Source: Methylovirgula sp963708155 (lineage in GTDB: Bacteria; Pseudomonadota; Alphaproteobacteria; Rhizobiales; Beijerinckiaceae). Taken from it: a stretch of DNA of 64,000 nt. Within the stretch, counting starts at the first letter, position 1. Each line of letters begins with the position of its first letter. The stretch covers positions 992,001 to 1,056,000 of the forward strand of contig OY970183.1 in assembly GCA_963708155.1 (NCBI GenBank). Reading direction: 5' to 3'. Position numbers and translations under genes: made by a program. The notes under the pieces were generated by a model. The model was not told the origin of the DNA and made no database searches. It saw only the letters and a list, made by a program, of their open reading frames with translations. Shown here piece after piece: positions 53,730 through 62,775 of the stretch.

Positions 53730-54873
53730 TCAGGCGGGCTTTTGGAAATTTGGATGGACGAGCGCGCCGTCCTTCGTCAGCAAGGTCGCTTTGACGAGTC
53801 TCGTCGTCCCAATTGATCGGCGAGCGTCTTGTTCGTCTTGTCGATGAACGTCTCGACGAAAGCGCAAGAGATTGCGCGCATAGAGCGACGATGCGGTCGC
53901 CGCGAGCCGGCCGGCGACATTGAGATAGCCGAGGATCTTGACGCCATTGTCGGTCACGAAAGTCTCGCCGGGTTCGCGCAGCGCGCAATTGCCGCCGCGC
54001 TCGGCGGCGAGATCGACGATCACCGAGCCCGGCCGCATCGATGCGACCATCTCCTCGGTGATGAGCTTCGGCGCCGGACGGCCGGGAATGAGCGCCGTGG
54101 TGATGACGATGTCCTGCTTGGCGATATGCGAGGCGGTCAGCGCCTTCTGCTTTTCCTGATAGGCGGCCGACATTTCCTTGGCATAGCCGCCGGCGGTCTC
54201 CGCCTGTTTGAATTCCTCGTCCTCGACGGCGATGAATTTGGCGCCGAGCGATTCGACCTGCTCCTTGGTCGCGGGCCGCACGTCGGTCGCGGTGACGATG
54301 GCGCCGAGCCGCCGCGCGGTGGCGATCGCCTGCAGTCCGGCGACGCCGACGCCCATGATGAAGATCTTCGCCGCGGGCACCGTGCCCGCCGCCGTCATCA
54401 TCATCGGCACGGCGCGGCCATATTCGGCGGCGGCATCGACGACGGCGCGATAGCCGGCGAGATTGGCCTGGCTCGAAAGCACGTCCATCACCTGCGCGCG
54501 GGTGATCCGCGGCATCAGTTCCATCGCGAAGGCATCGACGCCCGCGTCGGCCAATGTCTGCAGCGCGTCGACATGGCCGTAAGGGTCGAGGATGGCGAGC
54601 AGCAGCGCGCCCTTTTTGGCGCCGGCGAGTTCGGAGCCTGCCGGCCGGCGCACGCGCAGGATAATATCGGCATCGGCGAGGGTCGCCGCCGCGTCCGTGC
54701 GCGATGGTGGCGCCAGCGGCGGCATAATCGCTATCGAGGAACGACGATTTGCGCCCGGCCCCCGCCTCGACGGCAACACTCGCGCCGAGTGCGATGAATT
54801 TCTTAACGGTTTCCGGCGTCGCAGCGACCCTGGCTTCGGCGGGGTCGGTTTCGGCAGGCACGGCTATACGCAT
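53730..54873 (-). CDS. pntA: PntA, NAD(P) transhydrogenase alpha subunit (four frameshifts)
   Basis: About 379 residues after correction; total length fits four insertions. The N-terminus MRIAVPAETDPAEARVAATPETVKKFIALGASVAVEAGAG is followed by the NAD domain (IFIMGVGVAGLQAIATARRLGAIVTATDVRP) and IVITTALIPGRPAPKLITEEMV. One shift is at 54697-54706. Three more fall within 75 bases near the C-terminus (53857-53863, 53811-53822, 53796-53803). Together they net to zero, so the last 20 residues (VKATLLTKDGALVHPNFQ) return to frame. PntA binds NAD(H) and passes hydride to NADP at PntB. Confidence 0.94.
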
Positions 54874-55028
54874 GGGATGGACTTCCGATCACATGGGTAA
54901 ATCACAAAGGTAAAACGCGCGCTCTCCGCAGGGCCGCTCTCGGGAGCCAGCGAAGGCATGTTCGCCCCCGCCAAAGCCGCGCGGCTACCGGCCGAAATCG
55001 CCCGGCAGGGCTAAAAATCGATGTGATT

Positions 55029-55175
55029 TTATAGGGTTACGACGGCGAGAACGACCAGGATCATGGCCACGATAACGGCGCCGTATTTCATGCCGTTGAC
55101 GAACAGGCGATAGGTCTGGAGATGCTCGGCAAAATCGACGGCATCGGACGGTGCGGCAGCAAGCTGGCTGGTCAT
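55029..55175 (-). CDS. aa3-type cytochrome c oxidase subunit IV (bacterial)
   Basis: The 48-residue protein reads SDAVDFAEHLQTYRLFVNGMKYGAVIVAMILVVLAVVTL, one helix with the DFAEHLQTY-x-LF pattern of the small subunit of aa3 oxidase. GGGGAGGA precedes its ATG at 55175. It is often encoded upstream of pntA in Alphaproteobacteria, as here. It stabilises or pairs with the oxidase catalytic core encoded elsewhere. Confidence 0.88.
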   Translation of the reverse strand: MTSQLAAAPSDAVDFAEHLQTYRLFVNGMKYGAVIVAMILVVLAVVTL

Positions 55176-55375
55176 GGGTCCTCCCCTGTTAACGGCTTTT
55201 CATGCGGCTCATTCATCGCAATCGGCGCGGCGCCGTCAAGAGGCCTTAAAGTCCGGGGCCGGCGAAAACCGCCGTAAACCGTCTCTCGGCTTCCCATTTG
55301 ACCTGCAGCAGAGGCAGGAGGATCGTTATTGGAGTAGAGTGCCATCGTCGGTCATCATAAAAGGGGAGATGCATC

Positions 55376-55961
55376 ATGAGCCTTAACTCAACGCTCGACG
55401 GCGTGGAGCAACGTGTCGAGTTCGACGCTCAAGCTCCATTCGACCTATTTTCTTATCGAAGGGATCGTCCTCGTCCTGCTCGGCGCGGCGGCCATCGCCG
55501 TCCCGCTGATCGCGACCCTGGCGTTTACGATCTTCTTCGGCTGGCTCCTTCTGATCAGTGGCGTCGTCGGTCTCATTTCGACGTTTTCCATCCGTCCGGC
55601 CCCCGGCTTCTGGTGGTCGCTGCTGTCGGCGATCCTCGCCCTTGTGGTCGGCTTCCTGCTGATCGCCAAGCCGGTGAGCGGCGCTGTATCTCTCACGCTG
55701 CTGCTGGTCGTGTTCTTCGTCATCGAGGGCTTTTCCTCGATCGTCTTCGCCAGCGAAAACCGGCAGAGCCTGCCCGGCCGTTGGGGTTGGCTGGTGACGA
55801 GTGGCGTGGTCGATATCATTCTCGCCGCGATGATCTTCCTGCAGCTGCCGAGCTCGGCCGTCTGGGCGATCGGCCTGCTCCTCGGCATCAATCTGGTGTT
55901 CGGCGGGGCGAGCCTCATCGTGATCGCTCTCGACGCCAAAAAGCTCCTGCCTCCGACCTGA
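55376..55961 (+). CDS. HdeD-family membrane protein (one frameshift)
   Basis: About 194 residues after correction. The strong ribosome site GGGGAGA before the ATG at 55376 opens MSLNSTLDGVEQRVES, which joins STLKLHSTYFLIEGIVLVLLGAAAIAVPLI when the T inserted at GAGTTC (55418-55423) is removed. Six membrane helices with IRPAPGFWWSLLSAILALVVGFLLI match the HdeD/DUF308 family. It lies 17 bases before a FUSC gene. Function is unclear, with acid resistance in enteric relatives. Confidence 0.88.
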
Positions 55962-55978
55962 GCAAGCACCGGAGGCGA

Positions 55979-57148
55979 ATGACATTTTCAGAGCGGGCGC
56001 GTGCCTATTTGGCGCGCGCCCGGGCTTGGGCTTCGGCGGGTCTGGCGGGACGGCGGCTGCAATTGCGCCTCAGTCTGCGCATGACCGTCGCCGCCGTTCT
56101 CGCCTTCGGCCTTTCGCAATTGCTGCACCTGCCCTGGTCCCTCTGGGCGGTGCTGACATCGGTGATCCTGACGCAGCTGAGCGTCGGCAAATCGCTGATC
56201 GCGACGGTCGATTATATGATCGGAACGCTCGGCGGCGGCATTTACAGCGGCATCGTCGGCATGATCGTGCCACATGCCACCAATCTCGAAATCGCCATCA
56301 CCCTGGCGATTGCGATCGCGCCGCTGTCATTGCTGGCAAGCCTCAATTCGCGCTTTGCCGCCGCGCCCTTCACCGCCGTAATGGTGCTGCTTCTGCCGAC
56401 CGTCACACATGCGAGTTCCGCGCAATCGGCGTTCTTCCGGGTCATCGAAGTGGCGGTCGGCTGCGCCGCGGCGCTCGCCGTGTCCTTTTTCGTGCTGCCG
56501 CAACGCGCCCATAGCCTCCTCTATGAAGCCGTGGCGCGGATCCTCGCCAAAATGTCCAATCTGCTGCCGGTGCTGATCGCCGACCTGCAAGCCCGCCATC
56601 CCGACACGCCAGCGCGTCGGCTGCAAGGCGAGATCGGCGGCGCGTTCCGGCAACTGGCCACGGTCAGCACCGAGGCGGCGCAGGAAAGGTCCGCCTATTT
56701 CAATGCGGACCCGGACCCGCAGCCCTTGATCGATCTCGTTCTGCGCCTGCGTCACGATATTGTCATGGTGGGCCGCGCTGCCGCTGAGCCTTTGCCTTCC
56801 GACATCCTGCAACCTCTCGACCTGCCAATCGGCAAGTTCGGCGCTGCCGCGCGGGACTTTCTGGAGGGGAGCGCCGCCGCGCTGACGAGCCGCCGCGCGC
56901 CCCCGCCGCTCGCGGGGATCGAGACGGCCTATGCCGCTTTTTCGGAGACTTTTACCGACCTTCGCCGCGACGGCCAGCTGCGGAATTTACCAACCGACAC
57001 GGCCGAGCGCATCTTCGCGCTGGCCTTTTCCTTTGAGCAGATGCGCGCCGATTTTGCCTCGCTCGCCGGCTGCATCCGCAAGGCCGCCGGCGTCCCTCAA
57101 ACGGATGAGACAAAAAATTCCAACGCGAAACTCGATGAAATCGCATAG
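55979..57148 (+). CDS. FUSC-family membrane protein (aromatic acid exporter type)
   Basis: This 389-residue protein has five or six membrane helices in its N-terminal half (LRMTVAAVLAFGLSQLLHLPWSLWAVLTSVILTQLSVGKSLIATVDYMIGTLGGGIYSGIVG). A long cytosolic C-terminal domain with helices follows. The pattern is FUSC/ArAE-type, half the length of YccS. GGAGG precedes the ATG at 55979. It probably exports aromatic or anionic compounds, with HdeD as operon partner. Confidence 0.88.
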   Translation: MTFSERARAYLARARAWASAGLAGRRLQLRLSLRMTVAAVLAFGLSQLLHLPWSLWAVLTSVILTQLSVGKSLIATVDYMIGTLGGGIYSGIVGMIVPHATNLEIAITLAIAIAPLSLLASLNSRFAAAPFTAVMVLLLPTVTHASSAQSAFFRVIEVAVGCAAALAVSFFVLPQRAHSLLYEAVARILAKMSNLLPVLIADLQARHPDTPARRLQGEIGGAFRQLATVSTEAAQERSAYFNADPDPQPLIDLVLRLRHDIVMVGRAAAEPLPSDILQPLDLPIGKFGAAARDFLEGSAAALTSRRAPPPLAGIETAYAAFSETFTDLRRDGQLRNLPTDTAERIFALAFSFEQMRADFASLAGCIRKAAGVPQTDETKNSNAKLDEIA

Positions 57149-57255
57149 AACCTTCTGCGGCGGCCGCGCTAAATTACGTCTTCGTCAAGCGGCCGCGCCC
57201 CCGTACCACGACGGCTGGTCACGTATCGCCGTCTGTGGCGAAAGAGGAGATGGGA

Positions 57256-57798
57256 ATGGCCAATAAATCCGGCTCAAAAAAAAGCGGCGCGAATGCAGTC
57301 CCCCCGGCGTTGTCAACGCCTTCCGGCTTCGGCTCCAACGCCGTGCGCGACATAGCCGCCGCGCTCAACCTCGCCCTTGCCGACGTCTTTGCGCTCTATC
57401 TCAAGACCAAGAACTTCCATTGGCATATGAGCGGACCGCATTTCCGCGATTATCACCTGCTGCTCGATGAGCAATCCGACCAGATTTTCGCCATGACGGA
57501 CGTCATCGCAGAACGAGTCCGCAAGGTCGGCGGCCTGACGCTGCATTCGATCGGCGAGATCGCCCGCAACCAGCGCATTCCCGACAATGATGCCCCCTTC
57601 GTGACTCCGCAGGATATGCTGGCCGAGTTGCGCGAGGACAATGCCGCGCTCGCCAAGAGCTTCCGCGCCGCACATGAGGTCGCCGACGAACATGGCGACG
57701 TGGCGACGACGAGCCAGCTCGAAGTCTTTATCGACGAGACCGAGCGGCGGGTCTGGTTCCTGGCCGAAGCAAGCCGCATCGCGCCGCATTCGGCCTGA
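57256..57798 (+). CDS. dps: Dps, DNA-binding ferritin-like protein
   Basis: This 180-residue protein has the Dps ferroxidase block NFHWHMSGPHFRDYHLLLDEQSDQIFAMTDVIAERVRKVGG, with H and D/E ligands shared at the dimer interface. An N-terminal lysine/serine extension (ANKSGSKKSGANA) probably binds DNA. AGGAG lies six bases before the ATG at 57256. It stores iron and removes peroxide; the context tells nothing further. Confidence 0.95.
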   Translation: MANKSGSKKSGANAVPPALSTPSGFGSNAVRDIAAALNLALADVFALYLKTKNFHWHMSGPHFRDYHLLLDEQSDQIFAMTDVIAERVRKVGGLTLHSIGEIARNQRIPDNDAPFVTPQDMLAELREDNAALAKSFRAAHEVADEHGDVATTSQLEVFIDETERRVWFLAEASRIAPHSA

Positions 57799-57822
57799 CG
57801 ACGACGGATCGCCAAAACAAAG

Positions 57823-57853
57823 CGGGTGTTTCCCGATCGGCGGGAAACACCCG
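57823..57853. terminator. Hairpin terminator between dps and the autotransporter
   Basis: CGGGTGTTTCCC and GGGAAACACCCG form a 12-base perfect stem with a seven-base loop. On the minus strand CTTTGTTTT follows it, so it may end the autotransporter transcript; on the plus strand it can stop dps transcripts only weakly. Confidence 0.75.
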
Positions 57854-57946
57854 AAGTAGGGGGCATCCGGATCAGAGATCCGGGCCCTTCGGGACGGCGC
57901 TGTCGTCGCCGCCCCAAAGCCCTTCAAGCACGCCGGACCGCCGCGC

Positions 57947-60900
57947 TCAGAAGTCGAACCGCGCGCGCACCACGGCCGCCTGCTCGATATATTGATTGCG
58001 GACGATCGCGTTGTAGCCGACCGAGAACGTGTCGCCGACGACGGGCAGCGAAATTCGAAGATCGGCGCCGACATCGGCCGAGTCGCGCGACGGGCTCGGT
58101 CCGATCGCCTGGAACGTCGCATCGGTGCCGACGAAGCTCGCCCACACGTTTTCAGCGGTGTTGTCGAATTCATGCAGCCAGTAGGCGTGGCCCTCGAGCG
58201 CTGCGCCGAAGGTCGGGCTGATCGTCAGCGGTACGATGACTTTGCCGCCGAGGCCGGACCGCAACGAATCCGTCTGCTGCTGCTGAACAGTGAGACCGGC
58301 GCCGTTTTGACTCGATTCGGAATAGCCGTCCTGGGTGATATGCGCGTAGCTCAGTGAGGCGATCGGGACGAAAGCCGCAAAAGGCGTCACAAAAGAATAG
58401 CCACCATCGACATGCCCCGAATAGAGCGAGCCGTTGCGGCCGGCCGCGGCCGTGTCGGAGAAGCCATCGAAATTGATGCCACGCAACTCGTTGTAATGGA
58501 GGCCGCCATATTGGCCGACCGCATTGACATACCAGTTCGTTCCGGTGAACGCGCCGTAGATGAGGCCGTTGACTGAATCGAGGGAGGTATGCGCGGTCAG
58601 CTCATAGTCGCTGATCGCGCTGGTGCCATAGCCGATGGCGCCGCCGAGACGAAAGTTGTCAGTGATGAGGTGATCGTAGCCCCCGACAAAGCCGCCGGTA
58701 TCGGCCCGATAGCCGCTGACATTATCGACTGTCTGCTGACTGGTGTTTGAGCCTATGGCGTTAAACCAGATGCCGTTATCCGGCGTAACGGGTGTCGGCA
58801 CATAGCCACCCTTCTTGTTCGGAAGGCCTTCCGGCGCGGCGCCTGGCTGAGGCAGCTCGCCATAGAAGAATGTCTCGATCCGGTTGCTGATCTGGCTCTG
58901 GAACTGGTCGGCGATCGCAAGCGGAACCTGGATCGAGGCGCCGTTCACTTCCGGGCGCAATTGCTCTGCCGCGCTGCGGACAGAACCGGGATCGGTGAGG
59001 CTTTCAACCGCGCCGCCGAGCGCCTGTGTCGGCGCATTGTCGCCGCCGTAATTAAGCAGCGCGTTCACCGTTGCGGCGCCGGCCTGCGAAATGCCTGGGA
59101 TGGTGTTGGCGTTGGCGACGTGCGCCTCGAGCAGCAACTCGGGGTCGCCGTAAGTCTGCGCCGTCCATGTCACCAGCGCGGTATTGCTGACGCTGTTCAC
59201 CGTAATGTCGCCGGTGTCGCCGGTGACGGAACTCGCGAGCACATAATAATCGCCGTTCCGCGCGATGCCCGAGAGGGTCGGCGCGATTGTCGTGGCGCCT
59301 GCCAGATTGAGCGAGCCAGAATTGCTCGCGAAGGTGAGCGAACCGAGATTGGTCGTCGCCGTATCCTCGGTCCGGCCACCGGCGCCGTAGATCGTCGTCG
59401 CGAGAGTCGCGCCGGCGACCAGATTGACGCCGGGCGTCGTCGTCGTCGCGTTCTTTTCGACGAGGACATTCGACTGCTGCAAATCGAGCGAGCTGAAATT
59501 GTTGATGCTGGCGATCTGCGTCACGCCGTCGAGGGTCAGCGAGTTCGAACCCGTGCCGTTGACGGCGTTAACATTGCCGGTGAAACCGCTGCCGGTGAGC
59601 GTGATCGTGTTTTTCGATGTCGGCGTATCGAAGATATTGACGTCGCCGTTCCAGGTGCCCTCGTTCGTCAGGGTTAGCGATTGGCCGCCGACGACATTCG
59701 CGAGCACTTTCTTGGTCTGCGCGCAGCCGGCATTCGTCGTGTCTTGACCGGAGGCGGGGCAGGTATTGCCTTGGTAGTCCGTGCCGCCGGCGCTGAGATA
59801 GGTGCCGGAGACCGAGCCCGCCACTGGCGTTGAGAAGCTGACCGTGCTGGCCCGCTGGTCGACGTCGACATTGCCGTTGACCGTCGCCCCTTCGGCGTTG
59901 TCGATGACATGCGTGCCGGAACCGAGATAGAAATTGCCGTTGATGGTGCCATAGTTCTCGATATTGCTGTCGCGGGGCCCCGCGTTCGAGCTACTGACGG
60001 CAAGCGGCAACACCAGCAGGTTGCTGGAATCCGGGAAGGGATTCGTGCTCGAGCCGACCGCTGCGGCATAGACAAGCGGCGTGATATCGAGCGCCAGAAT
60101 ATCGCCCTTGATGGTGCCGCCCTTGTTGTTGGTCAGCGTCAAGGCGGAGGTGTCATCAACCGTCACAGATCCGCCCGGATTGACGGCGACGATATCGCTG
60201 TCCGGATTGGTCCCGGGCACGGTCTCATAATCTGTCCCGGCATAGGCGGCGATCGCCCAGTCGCCATTGGCAATCGTGTCCGTCGATTTCCAGTTCGTGT
60301 TCTCCATCGTGCCGGAATTGGTGATGGTCGTGTCGGCGCGGCCGTAATAGTCGGTCGCGTAATTTCCGTTGGCGATAATTTGGCCAGTGGCCTCGTTGTT
60401 GAGGACGAATTCGTTGGTGTTGTCGTCGCTATAGAGCGCCGCCATATCGTTCAGGGTATTGCCGCTGTATTTGGCGCTGTAAGTCGCTGGCGAACCGCTC
60501 GACGTCACCGAGAGATTGCCTGTGCTGAAGCTGGAAAAATAATTCTGCGTGATCGTGATCGTGTTGAAATTTTTGACAGTGAAGTTGTTTACCTGACTGT
60601 CGGCGACGATCACCTCCATACGGCTCGTCGAAATCTGCGAAGTCGTCAGGCTCAGCGAACCCGCGTTGGTGAGGATGACGTTGTTGACGGCCGGATCTTC
60701 GTCGTTGGAGTAATTCGCAACGATGAGGCCCTTGTCGGCCAAAACCGAGGTGCTGTTCGTTGTGACGTTGAAGACGGTCGTGTTGTCGAGATTGACGTTG
60801 AGCGTCGGCGGATTCGGGTTGTAACCCGGGTTGTCCGGATTGGTCGCCGGCGGAAAGGCCGGATTATTGGGCGTGTAGCTGTTGCTGCCGTTGGTCGGCT

Positions 60901-61072
60901 GATAGGCGGCTGCGGGATCATAAAGCGTAATCGCCGAGCTTAAGGTTCCGCTGCAATTCAGCGTCAGCGAGTTGGCAGATGAGGTACAGGCGGCGGCGGC
61001 CGGCTGCACGGTGACGAACAAGCCGCCCACACATAACGGCACGGCAGCGAGCGAGATTTTGGAAAAGCTCAT
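57947..61072 (-). CDS. Autotransporter with beta-barrel domain
   Basis: This 1041-residue outer-membrane protein has a signal peptide (LAAVPLCVGGLFVTVQPAAAA). A ~740-residue passenger follows, rich in Asn/Thr/Gly/Ser with short beta-strand repeats (TITNSGTM, NNKGGTIKGDI, NTITLTGSGFTGNVNAVNG), as in a beta-helix. The C-terminal ~270 residues form a barrel with YSFVTPFAAFVPIASLSYAHITQDGYSESSQ and end in RARFDF, the terminal aromatic needed for BAM insertion. It may be an adhesin or surface protein; no protease triad is seen. It stands alone on the minus strand. Confidence 0.93.
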   Translation of the reverse strand: MSFSKISLAAVPLCVGGLFVTVQPAAAACTSSANSLTLNCSGTLSSAITLYDPAAAYQPTNGSNSYTPNNPAFPPATNPDNPGYNPNPPTLNVNLDNTTVFNVTTNSTSVLADKGLIVANYSNDEDPAVNNVILTNAGSLSLTTSQISTSRMEVIVADSQVNNFTVKNFNTITITQNYFSSFSTGNLSVTSSGSPATYSAKYSGNTLNDMAALYSDDNTNEFVLNNEATGQIIANGNYATDYYGRADTTITNSGTMENTNWKSTDTIANGDWAIAAYAGTDYETVPGTNPDSDIVAVNPGGSVTVDDTSALTLTNNKGGTIKGDILALDITPLVYAAAVGSSTNPFPDSSNLLVLPLAVSSSNAGPRDSNIENYGTINGNFYLGSGTHVIDNAEGATVNGNVDVDQRASTVSFSTPVAGSVSGTYLSAGGTDYQGNTCPASGQDTTNAGCAQTKKVLANVVGGQSLTLTNEGTWNGDVNIFDTPTSKNTITLTGSGFTGNVNAVNGTGSNSLTLDGVTQIASINNFSSLDLQQSNVLVEKNATTTTPGVNLVAGATLATTIYGAGGRTEDTATTNLGSLTFASNSGSLNLAGATTIAPTLSGIARNGDYYVLASSVTGDTGDITVNSVSNTALVTWTAQTYGDPELLLEAHVANANTIPGISQAGAATVNALLNYGGDNAPTQALGGAVESLTDPGSVRSAAEQLRPEVNGASIQVPLAIADQFQSQISNRIETFFYGELPQPGAAPEGLPNKKGGYVPTPVTPDNGIWFNAIGSNTSQQTVDNVSGYRADTGGFVGGYDHLITDNFRLGGAIGYGTSAISDYELTAHTSLDSVNGLIYGAFTGTNWYVNAVGQYGGLHYNELRGINFDGFSDTAAAGRNGSLYSGHVDGGYSFVTPFAAFVPIASLSYAHITQDGYSESSQNGAGLTVQQQQTDSLRSGLGGKVIVPLTISPTFGAALEGHAYWLHEFDNTAENVWASFVGTDATFQAIGPSPSRDSADVGADLRISLPVVGDTFSVGYNAIVRNQYIEQAAVVRARFDF

Positions 61073-61428
61073 AATTCCCCCCGGAATTTATTATTGCCCC
61101 GGGCGGCACGTTAACTTTTCCGTGATTGAGGAAAAGTTCTTATTTGCGTCAATAGTTTAGGAGGAATTTCCGAAAGAACTTGGGATGTTTTTACTGCCAA
61201 GCTTGGAAAATTTTCCCGCCCGCCGCTGATGTCGGGAAAATCTTCAAGAAAGCCTGATGAGTGCGGAAATCCGCCTCTGCACAATGATTTATGGCGGAAA
61301 AGTCCGGCCGCTCGGCAGCCGTGGCTTGCGCAAGCTTGCGCATTCGCCCATCTTTTTGTTTTGCGCATTGCGGTAGAGGTATTCCGGCCGGCGTGCATCA
61401 AAGGCCTGACGTTTGCTTCTGGAGCGTT
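61073..61428. other. Intergenic region, autotransporter to serine hydrolase
   Basis: These 356 bases separate divergent genes. They include the inverted repeat at 61113-61138 and an AT-rich part (61139-61225) in otherwise GC-rich DNA, a likely promoter region. No gene is supported. Confidence 0.6.
61113..61138. promoter_or_regulatory. Perfect inverted repeat upstream of the autotransporter
   Basis: AACTTTTCC and GGAAAAGTT are exact complements around the loop GTGATTGA, about 40 bases upstream of the autotransporter start. It could be an operator or a 5' UTR hairpin; there is no T-tract directly after it on the minus strand. Confidence 0.45.
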
Positions 61429-62673
61429 ATGGACCAGCGGCTGCAATTTCGGGCTCAATCCCGGCCCTGCAAAATATCGCCCGGCTTCTTGCGCCGGCTT
61501 GGCGGCTGCCTTTTGTTTCTCGCCGTGACGGCGATGCCCGTCCGGGCGCAATCCTGGTCTCCAGCCAAATCTGCGCAGATCGATCAGATCGTGGCCCATT
61601 TCCGTGAGCTGAACGGCGCCGACGAGGCGACGCTGCCGAGCCTCAGTCTGTCGATCGGCATCGATGGCCGGCTGGCGGCGTCGAAAGGCTACGGGTCGAG
61701 CGACGGCAAGCCGGTGACCGGCAACACGCTCTACGAAATCGGCTCGATCACCAAGCAGTTCACGGCTGCGGCCGCCCTGGAAATGATCAAGAACGGCGCG
61801 ATTGCTGGGCGCTCGGGGACCAAGCTTTCGCTTGCGACGCCACTTTCCGCCGTTTTCGGCGACAGTCCCTACTGGAAAGCGCAGCCCTGGCTGACCGTCG
61901 ACCGGCTTTTGACCATGCGGTCAAATCTGCCGAATTTCACCCGCCGCCCGCCAGGCGGCACCGATCCCTGGCAGCCGATCAGCGCCAACGTTCTGTTCCA
62001 GGACATCGAGGCACAGCCGCCGTCCCCGCAGTCGGACGATTTCGACTATAGCAACACCAATTACTTCCTCATCGCCGAGATGATGGAACGAAGCCTATTC
62101 CCGGGAGAGTCTCATCCGCAGAGCTATCACGACCTTCTGCGCCAGCGGATTTTCGCTCCGGCGGGCATGGTCAACACACGCTTCATCGATGATCAGGAAG
62201 CTTCCTTCGACCCCGACGCCTCGGCCCTGCCTGACCCGATCTCGGCGGCGCTGAAAGTGCAATCGGCGACCTGGGCGCTACCGGATTATGGCCGCCGCCA
62301 ACGGCCGGCCTTCACCCACCCTGATTGGCTTAAGGGCAGCGCCGACGCGGTGAGCACCGCGCTCGATCTCTTCGCCTGGGACAAAGCCCTGATGGACGCC
62401 AAGGTCGTGCCGCCGGACGTCCGCGACGCGATGCTCTCTGGCCAGGCGCGGGTTTCACCGACCCTCTATTATGGCATGGGCTGGTTCTACGAAGAGAAGG
62501 ACGACAGCACCGTCTTCAGCCATTCCGGCTCCGTCCCCGGCTATACGTCCTATAACGAAATCGTCCGCAAAAAGGACGGTCATTGGTTCTCCGTCTCGAT
62601 TCTCAGCAACAGCGACCAGCTCGACGGGCTTGACGACCTCGCCGGCAGCATCGGCTACATCATCGGCGAGTAG
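61429..62673 (+). CDS. Exported serine beta-lactamase-fold hydrolase
   Basis: This 414-residue protein has an N-terminal signal (LGGCLLFLAVTAMPVRAQ). Beta-lactamase class C-like motifs follow: GSITKQF (SxxK nucleophile), DYSNTNYF (YxN) and FSHSGSVPG (HxG). It may be a peptidase, esterase or D-aminopeptidase and not a true beta-lactamase. I chose the ATG at 61429, with GGAG just before, instead of the frame opening at 61291. Confidence 0.9.
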   Translation: MDQRLQFRAQSRPCKISPGFLRRLGGCLLFLAVTAMPVRAQSWSPAKSAQIDQIVAHFRELNGADEATLPSLSLSIGIDGRLAASKGYGSSDGKPVTGNTLYEIGSITKQFTAAAALEMIKNGAIAGRSGTKLSLATPLSAVFGDSPYWKAQPWLTVDRLLTMRSNLPNFTRRPPGGTDPWQPISANVLFQDIEAQPPSPQSDDFDYSNTNYFLIAEMMERSLFPGESHPQSYHDLLRQRIFAPAGMVNTRFIDDQEASFDPDASALPDPISAALKVQSATWALPDYGRRQRPAFTHPDWLKGSADAVSTALDLFAWDKALMDAKVVPPDVRDAMLSGQARVSPTLYYGMGWFYEEKDDSTVFSHSGSVPGYTSYNEIVRKKDGHWFSVSILSNSDQLDGLDDLAGSIGYIIGE

Positions 62674-62775
62674 CGGGCGCCCTTCACCTTCCGGTAAAAT
62701 TGGGGAAGACCCGCGGCGCGCCAACCTGCTATAAGGGGGAGAATGGAGCCGCATGGGTAGAGAATTTCCCGGCGG

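Noticed and set aside
55376..57148. A single 590-residue protein spanning the HdeD and FUSC genes
   Set aside because: Its first 200 residues are a wrong-frame reading of hdeD created by the insertion at 55418-55423; the FUSC gene has its own start at 55979.
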